Assembly (NCBI RefSeq): GCF_016595435.1 | Contig: NZ_JAENIJ010000003.1 | Span: 62,001-126,000 of the forward strand | DNA from: Luteolibacter pohnpeiensis | GTDB lineage: Bacteria; Verrucomicrobiota; Verrucomicrobiia; Verrucomicrobiales; Akkermansiaceae | Direction: 5' to 3' | DNA: 64,000 nt | Part shown: one piece after another, positions 33,823 through 42,062 of the stretch | Layout of the letters: each line of letters begins with the position of its first letter | Numbering within the stretch: position 1 is the first letter of the stretch | The notes under the pieces: generated by a model | What the model saw: the letters and a program-made list of their open reading frames with translations, nothing else | Database searches by the model: none | What the model was told of the DNA's origin: nothing | Position numbers and translations under genes: made by a program

Positions 33823-35025
33823 ATGAGTCGGTCCCTAACAGCGTTGCCACAGCACCAGATGATGGTCGATTGGCTAAGAACCTATGAACCTGAAGTGTGG
33901 AAATGGCAGGCAGAGGCTGAGAGAACAGATCAGAATTTAGACGAAGTCAGACTCTCGCTTCTGCGTGATACTTATCGGCTGACGGCTGAAGAGCATCCTG
34001 AGCTTTTCCAGGAGATTGCCGCTGCTCAGGAAGCACTTGGTTTGGCGGATATCGTAGTTAACGCTTATCAGTCCGAGGGGGAATCCGTTGCCAATGCCGC
34101 GATTTGTTATGTATCTGGTGAGATCCACCTGCTTTTTTCAGGGCCGATTCTGACGTTGCTGGCACCTGAGGAGTTGCGCGGTGTGGTAGGCCACGAACTG
34201 GCTCACTACCGGCTATGGCATATGGAAGGCGGGGTGTATTTTCTGGCAGATCGCATCCTCCATCAGTCTGCGATCCACCCAAACGGGAAGTCGAGTCACC
34301 GCCAGAGTGCTCGATTGTGGAGTTTGGCGACTGAATTGTTCTCAGATCGTGGCAGTTATTTAGCGACCGGCAATTTAGAAATATCCGTGGCAAGTTTGGT
34401 GAAGGCGGTGACTGGTTTATCAAAGGTGAGCGGCAAAAGTTATCTCTCTCAAGCTGAGGAGATTTTCGCGAAATCGAAACCTAAGATCAGCCAGCTTACG
34501 CATCCTGAAACATTCATCCGTGCCCGAGCCCTACAATTGTGGGTTGAGGATTCACCAGACTGTGACGAGGCTATTGATCGGATGCTGGATCAATCAGAGG
34601 AGCTGGAGTCGCTCGACCTGATACGCCAGCTGAAGTTGGTTCGGATCACTCGGAGTTTCTTGAAGTTTCACCTCTCGCCGGATTGGTTCAGAAGTGACGA
34701 AGTACTCGCGCACGCCAGGCTGTATTTTCCAGATTTCGATTTGGAACAAAACGATGACGACGCCTCTTTGATACAGAATCTCGGGTCGCTTTCCAAAGCT
34801 GAAAGGGAGTATCTTTGTAATGTCATGCTCGATTTTTGCGCGGTTGATTCGGATTTGGAGGAATTACCGCTCGCATCCGGAATCGAGCAGGCGCGGGCAA
34901 TGGAATGTTTGGGATACTTTGAAAAAATCGCCACCAAGGAGCTAAAAGTGAAACCGAAAGTGATGAAGAATTTGAAGGAGACTGCGGCACAGGTCTTAGC
35001 GAAAATTGGTAAGGAAAAACCATGA
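33823..35025 (+). CDS. M48-like zinc metallopeptidase
   Basis: This 400-residue soluble protein has the gluzincin motif HELAH in VVGHELAHYRLW, near residue 123, and the likely third ligand and nearby conserved residues in LATELFSDRGSYLATG (compare the ELSADRAG block of M48 enzymes) near residue 170. Unlike HtpX or Ste24 it has no obvious membrane helices. The C-terminal half (from about 225) is helical and has no domain I recognise. It is coupled to the helicase gene by an ATGA overlap, so the two act together. The sequence is a little richer in AT than the flanking metabolic genes. Bound proteases in antiviral systems offer a parallel, but the role here is inference. Confidence 0.8.
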   Translation: MSRSLTALPQHQMMVDWLRTYEPEVWKWQAEAERTDQNLDEVRLSLLRDTYRLTAEEHPELFQEIAAAQEALGLADIVVNAYQSEGESVANAAICYVSGEIHLLFSGPILTLLAPEELRGVVGHELAHYRLWHMEGGVYFLADRILHQSAIHPNGKSSHRQSARLWSLATELFSDRGSYLATGNLEISVASLVKAVTGLSKVSGKSYLSQAEEIFAKSKPKISQLTHPETFIRARALQLWVEDSPDCDEAIDRMLDQSEELESLDLIRQLKLVRITRSFLKFHLSPDWFRSDEVLAHARLYFPDFDLEQNDDDASLIQNLGSLSKAEREYLCNVMLDFCAVDSDLEELPLASGIEQARAMECLGYFEKIATKELKVKPKVMKNLKETAAQVLAKIGKEKP

Positions 35026-38000
35026 ACGAAGAATCAGCATTCAGTCGGTTTCTTCGACTTGGGATTGAGCGAGGAGGCTTTCAGCTGGAAGATGCGTTGT
35101 CCGCGATTTTTCCTCTAATCCGAGAAACTATTGCGATCCACCATGCGGGTAAAGTTGCTGCTTTGCGGGGACTATCCGGGCTGGGGATTTCCGGAGGGCT
35201 GGAACTCAGGCTCGTACAAGCGGAAGGGATTGCTCAGACCTCGAATCTCACCAAGTTAAGCGAGTTGCTTGCACCGGCAGGTGGTGGGGTGGAGGTGATT
35301 GGAAAATTGTCGCGTGAGATCAATCAGGATGATTTCAGAGAGAATTTCTCAAATTTGGAAATCAACGGCGCAAGGGAAGAAATTACACGCCCCGTTTTCA
35401 TTCCTGGCTATGTCAGTTGGGAGCATCAGATCGGCCATCACGATGAACTGACCGACATTCATTCGATTGGTATGCTGTTCGCCAGTTTGATCTTTGGTCT
35501 GGATTTCAACGTGCTGGCAGATTTGGAAAGTTTTGTCAATGCACGTCATAACCTGTTCTTGTTAGAATCGCATCTGCATCCAGTCATTGCGGCGGCTTTG
35601 GTGGAAATGACTGAGCTGCACCGGGGGAAGCGTTCTCAGGATCTATCCAGACTACTACGGACCCTGGAAACGTATCGTGATCAACCCGCGGATACCGATG
35701 TCAACCGGTTGCCGGGATTGGAAAATGCAACCAGCGGGGGACGAAGAAAGATCATCCAGAATCATCTACGTGATCGTCTGTTCGAAGTTTCGCGCCGCAA
35801 TCGCTTACTGTATTTTAAAAGCTCGCAGTCTACCTTAAATCTAACAACTGCCAGCGTGCCGTTAGTGCTCGACTATCGGAATATCAAGGAAGACCAGTTG
35901 TTATTTTGGCATCATCATCTCGAAGGTGAGGTGAAGTCAGGTCGTTCGATCCCTCTGCAAAAATGGCTGCGGCTCGAAGACGCACCATATCTGCCTGGGC
36001 AGCTAGATAAGCTGATCAGTGATGCTCGAAGAAGTCGTGCCGAGTATGGCTTCTCCCAGCTCAGATTGGTGGTGGTATTTTTGCGCTGGAACAATCTGAA
36101 GGAATCACCTCAGGAGCGAATTCACTCCCCATTGCTACTGATGCCGGTGAATTTAGTGAAACGCAAAGGTGTGAAAGATCAATACATTCTGGAACCACAG
36201 GGTACGGAGTTAGAGATTAATCCGGCATTGCGCCATCAACTCCATCAGCTTTACGATGTTGAGCTGCCCGACCAGATTGATTTGAGGGAAACGACGATCG
36301 CAGATTTCCACGAATCACTTCGAGGTTTAATTCAGAAAACCGAACCAGGGGTGCTTCTGGATTTATGCGACAAGCCCAGGATCCAACTGATTCATGAAAA
36401 AGCCAGCAAGCGTCTGGATCAATACCGGCGCAGGATGGAGAAAAAACGGAAAGCCGTAGCTACTCGTGCGGATGACCTCGCTTATAGTTACGATCGATCA
36501 GATTTTCGCCCGCTGGGACTTCAAATGTTCCAGAAGATGGTGGTGCCGTCGCCATTACCCTTGCGTGAATTAGCCGGTGCACCACCGCGGCCACGGACGC
36601 CTTTTTTGGCTTCACCCGATCAACACGAAGCGCAACACTATGCATTGATTCAAGAAGCCGAGGGGAATCCGTATTCTTGGGAATTTGACCTCTGCGCGCT
36701 TACCCTGGCGAACTTCAATTATCGCAAGATGACCTTGGTGCGTGATTATGCCAATCTAATCGAACACAACACCTCGGGTAAGGCATTTGATCAGTTGTTT
36801 TCGATTGATCCAAAAACTGTGGATGTGTCTTCTCCAGTGCCGCTTAAGCCGTCTGACCAATATCTTATCATCTCGGCAGATGCTACCCAAGTCAGTGCCA
36901 TCGCGAAGGCTAGGCATGGGGAAAGTCTCATCATCCAGGGGCCTCCGGGAACAGGAAAGTCGCAGACGATCACGAATCTCATTGCAGACTACGTAGCCCG
37001 TGGCAAACGAGTGCTCTTTGTCTGTGAAAAACGTGCCGCCATTGATGTGGTTTTTCATCGTCTTCGCCAGCAGGGACTCGATGAACTCTGTTGCTTGATC
37101 CATGATTCCCAGACGGACAAGAAGGAGTTTGTGATGAACCTCAAGCAAACCTACGAAGGTTGGCTTGCGGGCAACACTGTGTCAGGAAGCTCTCCCAAAC
37201 GAGATGCGGCCTTGCGAACGATGGAGACCGAGTTGGGTTTGCTTCAAAATTATATGGAGCAACTGAATTCCGTGCCTGGAGAAGCTGGTGTTCCATTGCG
37301 TGAGATTCTTCTCCGACTAATTCAGCTTCGAGGAAGCCAGGATGGTAGCGCATGTCCGGCTCTTACAGCGGAACAGGAAGAAAGACTGCCTCATTATGGA
37401 GAATGGGTAAAATTCGGCGATACGGTTGAGAGGTTGAATGCTGTTTTGTTAGATCTTGGGGTAGATCCAATTTTTGCAAGACACCCCCTACGTCACCTCG
37501 GTGAAGATGTAATCCATAGCGATTCACCATTGGATGGCTGCATGGATCGGTTGGGCGCAGTTGAACGGCAGCTAGATGACCTTCTTGATGCACTGCAACG
37601 TACCGGATTGCCTCAAGAGGACTGGAACTCCTTTGAACGCATCTCGCAATTGCTCGATTTTTCCCAACGTCTCCAGCCAATAGCGAGCCGGGATCAGATC
37701 AATTTGTTAGATCCTGAAAGTCCGCGTTCAAAAGAATGGTCTAAACTCAAGATTGATCACACGAAAGCGCTTAAAGAGCTGGAAACCGCACAAAAGAAAA
37801 CTAGTAAGTGGAGAGTCAAACTGTCAGCTGAAGAAACCCTCGCCGCACTTGAACTTGCAAAAAGAGTGCATGGAACCTTCGGTTTCCTGAATCCGGGATG
37901 GTGGCGTTTGAGGAAGGTTCTGAAGTCGAATTACGATTTCTCTACACATGCTATAGCACCTACCTGGGAGCAAATTCTCACGGACTTGGCAGCAGAGCAT

Positions 38001-40460
38001 GCAGCCATTGCAATTGTCGATGAGTTGTCAGACCAGAGTTTGACTAAGTTTGGTGAGAAAGATCCGCAGGCATTTGCATCTAGGCTCGCAGAGCTAACAG
38101 ACCCCAGTGCTCCATCAGCCATCTCTGAGTTCAGATCAAGCCTGCTCTCGACACAGCAGAGCACTAAATTGGTGAATGAGTTGGCGGCCCTCGCTGCTGG
38201 CTTCCAAATGCTGCGTAAGGAAGTCGATTCTCTGATTTTTGATGCCAGTGGCATGGATCTGGAGGATGTCTCCTCCGCGATCCGTGGAATTTGCGAGGAG
38301 TTGGATACTTTGCCTGAGCTATTGCCGACCTTATGCGAGCTTTCAGCTGCATCTGATAAAATGCGGCGTTCGATACGTGAATTTGACCTGATATCGAATC
38401 AGTTAGAAGCGGCATACGCACGCAAGACTCTCGAATCGTTCTATCAGACGGATCGTCATATCCAGCGTTTTGATAGTCGCGTCTTGCAACAGAAGATGGA
38501 TCGACTGTCTCGCGTCCACAACGAGTGGCTGCATCAGAATGTACACTGGATCCTTGATCAAGTACGGCAACGATTTCTCGAACATGTGCAGATTTCAACT
38601 CAGTCAGCTACAGCGTTGAGCCCTGAATTGAAATTGTTCAAGAAAAGTTACTCTGCCGGCCGCCGCGAAGTGGAGCATGAGTTCGGAAAGACGATGAGAT
38701 ACAAATCGATCCGCGACCTTGCTGCAGGGGATACTGGGCAAGTGGTTCGCGATCTGAAACCGATCTGGTTGATGAGTCCTTTGTCAGTTTCGGATACACT
38801 GCCTCTTGATACAGGACTTTTCGATGTAGTGATCTTTGACGAGGCAAGCCAGATTCCCGTTGAAGATGCAATTCCAGCTGCTTATCGGGCAGAACAGGTG
38901 ATCGTGGTAGGTGATGAAATGCAGCTCCCTCCGACCAATTTTTTCGGTAGCGCTGACGGAGATGAGGAGGACGAGATATCGATTGATGAAGATGGTGAAA
39001 CGGTCAGTATCATGATGGACGCGGATAGCTTCCTGACTCAGAGTACTCGCAGTTTGCCTAGCACTTTGCTGGCGTGGCACTATCGCAGCCGTTACGAGGC
39101 ACTGATTGGTTTCAGCAATGCTGCTTTTTATAAAGGAGAGCTATTCACGATTCCGGATCGTCAGATTTCCGTAGCGCAGAGGGAGAAATTGCAGGTGGAT
39201 TCCGTCGATGAAATGACGGATCTGGTGCCGGAGATATTAGCGCGACCGATCAGTTTTGTTCATTGCCCAAATGGTGTTTACGGTAATCGTCGTAATTCTG
39301 TGGAGGCTGCCGTCGTGGCCCGCCTAGTGCACGATTTGCTGGTTTGCGAATCGAACCTCAGTATTGGCGTCGCGGCGTTCAGTGAGGCGCAGCAGGACGA
39401 GATTGAATCTGCCCTCAATGCGATTGCTGCAGTGGATTCCGATTTCGCCAATCGGCTTGAAGCGGAGTATGCGCGCGAGGAGGACGATCAATTCTGTGGT
39501 TTGTTCGTGAAGAACTTGGAGAATATTCAGGGTGATGAGCGTGATATTATACTCATGTCCGTTTGTTACGCGCCGGAATCAGAGGGTAGGATGCGCATGA
39601 ATTTTGGTCCGATCAATCAACGGGGTGGCGAGAAACGCCTGAATGTCATCTTTAGCCGTGCACGGCATCACATGGTGCTCGTCAGTAGCATCCGATATAC
39701 TCAAATCACCAATGACTATAACGATGGTGCGAGGGCTCTGAAAAATTTCCTCCAGTATGCGGAAGGCCAATCAAACGGCGATGTAGCTACCGCACGTCTC
39801 GTTCTGGATGGACTCAATCCATTGAAGAACAAAACGCATACCAAGGAATATACCAACCACTTCGTGGCGGCACAGATTGCTGCAGCTCTGGAGATGCGAG
39901 GATGGATCGCTGATACCTCTGTTGGTCAAGGGCGCTTCCGATGTGACATCGCAATCAGGGCTGCCGATGAGGAGCGCTATCAAATAGCGATTCTGATTGA
40001 CCGCGGAACCTTGGGCAGTGCCATGGAACAATTCCATACCCGGCCCGGGATTTTACGTGCATTTGGCTGGGGAGTGGTTGTGGTAATGATAAAGGATTGG
40101 TGGCATGAGCCTGAAGCGATTCTGCAACGCATCGAGCGAGCACTCCACAAAGAAGAGACGCCTGAAGAGCTGGAACTGCATAAAGAAATCCCCCTAGAGG
40201 AATCATTCTTGGAAACCGGGATTAGCGAACCCCAAAATACCACGCCTGATGCGCTGAGGCGTTTTGAGTTTACCGCAGGAACTTCGCATAAATTCTGGTC
40301 CATCAATCAAATAGGTTGCTCGATTAGATTGAACTACGGTCGAATCGGCTCGTCGGGTCAGGCCCGGGTGAAAGAATTTTCCAACGAGTCCAGAGCGGCG
40401 CTTGAAGTTGAAAAGCTGGTGGCTGAAAAGTTGGCAAAGGGATACGTAGAAGTGATCTAG
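35022..40460 (+). CDS. Pseudokinase-DUF4011-SF1 helicase-nuclease-WGR protein (defence candidate)
   Basis: This 1812-residue protein reads as follows. Residues 30-216 look like a protein kinase C-lobe without catalytic residues: IHHAGKVAALRG at the HRD position, QAEG for DFG, PGYVSWEHQ for the APE loop, TDIHSIGMLFASLIFG for subdomain IX. DUF4011 starts near 240 (HLRDRLFEVSRRNRLLYF). The SF1 helicase has Walker A GPPGTGKS near 640, Walker B VVIFDEASQIP near 1270, AWHYRSRYEALIGF near 1348, NIQGDERDIILMS near 1500 and NVIFSRARHHMVLVSS near 1541. A PD-(D/E)xK-like region follows (GRFRCDIAIR...YQIAILID, about 1625-1690), then a WGR domain (KFWSINQ...NYGRIGSSGQ...KLAKGYVEVI) from 1750. DUF4011-helicase-Vsr proteins are known among predicted antiphage genes. 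The upstream M48-like gene is coupled. Confidence 0.85.
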   Translation: MNEESAFSRFLRLGIERGGFQLEDALSAIFPLIRETIAIHHAGKVAALRGLSGLGISGGLELRLVQAEGIAQTSNLTKLSELLAPAGGGVEVIGKLSREINQDDFRENFSNLEINGAREEITRPVFIPGYVSWEHQIGHHDELTDIHSIGMLFASLIFGLDFNVLADLESFVNARHNLFLLESHLHPVIAAALVEMTELHRGKRSQDLSRLLRTLETYRDQPADTDVNRLPGLENATSGGRRKIIQNHLRDRLFEVSRRNRLLYFKSSQSTLNLTTASVPLVLDYRNIKEDQLLFWHHHLEGEVKSGRSIPLQKWLRLEDAPYLPGQLDKLISDARRSRAEYGFSQLRLVVVFLRWNNLKESPQERIHSPLLLMPVNLVKRKGVKDQYILEPQGTELEINPALRHQLHQLYDVELPDQIDLRETTIADFHESLRGLIQKTEPGVLLDLCDKPRIQLIHEKASKRLDQYRRRMEKKRKAVATRADDLAYSYDRSDFRPLGLQMFQKMVVPSPLPLRELAGAPPRPRTPFLASPDQHEAQHYALIQEAEGNPYSWEFDLCALTLANFNYRKMTLVRDYANLIEHNTSGKAFDQLFSIDPKTVDVSSPVPLKPSDQYLIISADATQVSAIAKARHGESLIIQGPPGTGKSQTITNLIADYVARGKRVLFVCEKRAAIDVVFHRLRQQGLDELCCLIHDSQTDKKEFVMNLKQTYEGWLAGNTVSGSSPKRDAALRTMETELGLLQNYMEQLNSVPGEAGVPLREILLRLIQLRGSQDGSACPALTAEQEERLPHYGEWVKFGDTVERLNAVLLDLGVDPIFARHPLRHLGEDVIHSDSPLDGCMDRLGAVERQLDDLLDALQRTGLPQEDWNSFERISQLLDFSQRLQPIASRDQINLLDPESPRSKEWSKLKIDHTKALKELETAQKKTSKWRVKLSAEETLAALELAKRVHGTFGFLNPGWWRLRKVLKSNYDFSTHAIAPTWEQILTDLAAEHAAIAIVDELSDQSLTKFGEKDPQAFASRLAELTDPSAPSAISEFRSSLLSTQQSTKLVNELAALAAGFQMLRKEVDSLIFDASGMDLEDVSSAIRGICEELDTLPELLPTLCELSAASDKMRRSIREFDLISNQLEAAYARKTLESFYQTDRHIQRFDSRVLQQKMDRLSRVHNEWLHQNVHWILDQVRQRFLEHVQISTQSATALSPELKLFKKSYSAGRREVEHEFGKTMRYKSIRDLAAGDTGQVVRDLKPIWLMSPLSVSDTLPLDTGLFDVVIFDEASQIPVEDAIPAAYRAEQVIVVGDEMQLPPTNFFGSADGDEEDEISIDEDGETVSIMMDADSFLTQSTRSLPSTLLAWHYRSRYEALIGFSNAAFYKGELFTIPDRQISVAQREKLQVDSVDEMTDLVPEILARPISFVHCPNGVYGNRRNSVEAAVVARLVHDLLVCESNLSIGVAAFSEAQQDEIESALNAIAAVDSDFANRLEAEYAREEDDQFCGLFVKNLENIQGDERDIILMSVCYAPESEGRMRMNFGPINQRGGEKRLNVIFSRARHHMVLVSSIRYTQITNDYNDGARALKNFLQYAEGQSNGDVATARLVLDGLNPLKNKTHTKEYTNHFVAAQIAAALEMRGWIADTSVGQGRFRCDIAIRAADEERYQIAILIDRGTLGSAMEQFHTRPGILRAFGWGVVVVMIKDWWHEPEAILQRIERALHKEETPEELELHKEIPLEESFLETGISEPQNTTPDALRRFEFTAGTSHKFWSINQIGCSIRLNYGRIGSSGQARVKEFSNESRAALEVEKLVAEKLAKGYVEVI

Positions 40461-40569
40461 GTCGATTTCTTTCAAGTTGAATTTAGCGTGGTTCGATCTG
40501 GAATGTGGACTCATTTTTGAGTTCTTGAAATCGGGCAGAGGAGTCCCCGGATTCTGAATCAAGTTACTG

Positions 40570-41304
40570 TTAATTCGTCACCAACATCCAGATCGCCATG
40601 GCCATCATCATGAGGTTTTCGGTGAGGGATATGAAGCCGAGAGGAACGCTGCTTCCACCGCCGACGCAGGCGCAATGGAGGTCGCGTTTTTCGATGTAAA
40701 CCGCTTTCACGATCGAAATCGCACCGATGGTGCTGACGATCAAGGCCGCAGGGGCTGCGAGCCAGGTCGCAACCCCGGCGATCATCAGTACACCCGCACC
40801 CGCTTCGACAAATGGGTAAACATACGAGTAGGGGACATAGCGTTGGGCAAGCAGGTCGTATTGCACGAAGCCGGTCGCGAACGAAAGTAGATCCTGCAGT
40901 TTTAGAATGCCTAAAACGCACATGCTGAAGGCAATGAAAAGCTCCCCGATGCGGATCGGGGAAAGAGTTCCAAGCATGGCCCAACTGGTTGCGAGCGCCA
41001 TGCAGAAGGTCACTGCGAAAACGGCGATCACCGGCTGGTAAGTCTCGCCTTCTTTGGGATCCGGCCCGAGCCCAAGGTGCTCACGGAGATCATCATAACC
41101 GCCCAGATGCTTGCCCTCGATGAAGATCTGCGGTGTTTCATCGTAACCGTTTTCCTCTTTGTATTCCTTGTTCTCTTCCTTGGTCTTGAGGTGCTTATCC
41201 TCCACCTTGAAGCCATTCCGCTTGAGCAGATCAAGTGCTTTCACTCCCCACGGGCAAAGGTGGTTCGGAGTGACCATTCGGTAAATTGTTGCGTGCTTTT
41301 CCAT
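40570..41304 (-). CDS. Glutaredoxin-MauE/DoxX-type membrane fusion protein
   Basis: Residues 1-80 are a glutaredoxin-like thioredoxin fold with the active-site CPWG (NHLCPWGVKALDLLKRNGF) and the TPQIFIEGKHLGGYDDL cis-Pro region. From about 93 on there are four to five membrane helices (VIAVFAVTFCMALATSW, LGILKLQDLLSFATGFV, AGAGVLMIAGVATWLA, ENLMMMAMAIWML) typical of MauE/DoxX redox-associated proteins, with a cytosol- or periplasm-facing CAC motif (LHCACVGGG). It probably passes electrons across or along the membrane. It lies between the helicase module and a sigma factor gene and shares a strand with neither. Confidence 0.85.
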   Translation of the reverse strand: MEKHATIYRMVTPNHLCPWGVKALDLLKRNGFKVEDKHLKTKEENKEYKEENGYDETPQIFIEGKHLGGYDDLREHLGLGPDPKEGETYQPVIAVFAVTFCMALATSWAMLGTLSPIRIGELFIAFSMCVLGILKLQDLLSFATGFVQYDLLAQRYVPYSYVYPFVEAGAGVLMIAGVATWLAAPAALIVSTIGAISIVKAVYIEKRDLHCACVGGGSSVPLGFISLTENLMMMAMAIWMLVTN

Positions 41305-41480
41305 GATGATTCTTCAGTTGCTTCCAGTTTTCGAAGTTAATGGCAGCCTAGGAAGTCGTCAAATCTAGGGGGGCTGGAGCTAGCGGCGGTTGGGGGGCGG
41401 TGGCTGTGGATCAGTTTTCAACCGAAGCAAATTTTTTTTCTGTAACGTTTTTGGAGTGATTTTGGTTTTTAAGGAAGACG

Positions 41481-42062
41481 ATGCCCAGTCATTCCAATTC
41501 AGATGTGGATTATCCCCATTTGATGCCGCCGGATCCAACCGAGCGGCTGCAGTCGTTTGTCCAATTGATCACGCAGCACCAATCTGCATTGCGCGCCTAC
41601 ATCGTGACCCTGTTGCCTGGGAGTCCATCGGTTGCTGATGTGCTTCAGGAAACCAATATGGTGCTTTGGAAAAAGCGCGAGAGTTTGAGGGAGGATAGTG
41701 AATTTCTAAACTGGGCGTTCACGGTTGCGCGTTACGAAGTGATGCACCATCGGGATCGGTTGCGACGGGATGGAAGAGTCGTTTTCTCAAATCAGATGAT
41801 CGAACTTTTGGCAGATGAGGAAGCTCAATCGGCAGCCAGCAACAGCCGTGATGTTTCGATGGATGCCTTGGATGATTGCATCGCCAAGTTGAGTCGAAAG
41901 GAGCAGGAATTGATCGAGTTCCGCTACACTCCCGGCAAAAGCCTGGAACAATATGCCGACCATACCGGTGCGAGCGCGAGCAGCTTGAGGATCGCGCTGA
42001 TGAGGATTCGCAGGAATCTCAAGCTCTGCGTGGAATCTAAAATCGCCCTTGGCACCAGATGA
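41481..42062 (+). CDS. ECF-type sigma factor, Rhodopirellula/Verrucomicrobium family
   Basis: This 193-residue sigma-70 family protein has region 2 (HQSALRAYIVTLLPGSPSVADVLQETNMVLWKKRESL, then FLNWAFTVARYEVMHHRDR) and region 4 (LSRKEQELIEFRYTPGKSLEQYADHTGASASSLRIALMRIRRNL). The VADVLQETN..LWKK pattern is the one I know from the Rhodopirellula/Verrucomicrobium family. GGAAG lies nine bases before ATG 41481. The stop overlaps the start of the FecR/LamG gene, its likely anti-sigma partner, by ATGA. The pair probably governs surface or polymer-degrading genes such as the PEP-CTERM and sulfatase genes downstream. Confidence 0.9.
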   Translation: MPSHSNSDVDYPHLMPPDPTERLQSFVQLITQHQSALRAYIVTLLPGSPSVADVLQETNMVLWKKRESLREDSEFLNWAFTVARYEVMHHRDRLRRDGRVVFSNQMIELLADEEAQSAASNSRDVSMDALDDCIAKLSRKEQELIEFRYTPGKSLEQYADHTGASASSLRIALMRIRRNLKLCVESKIALGTR

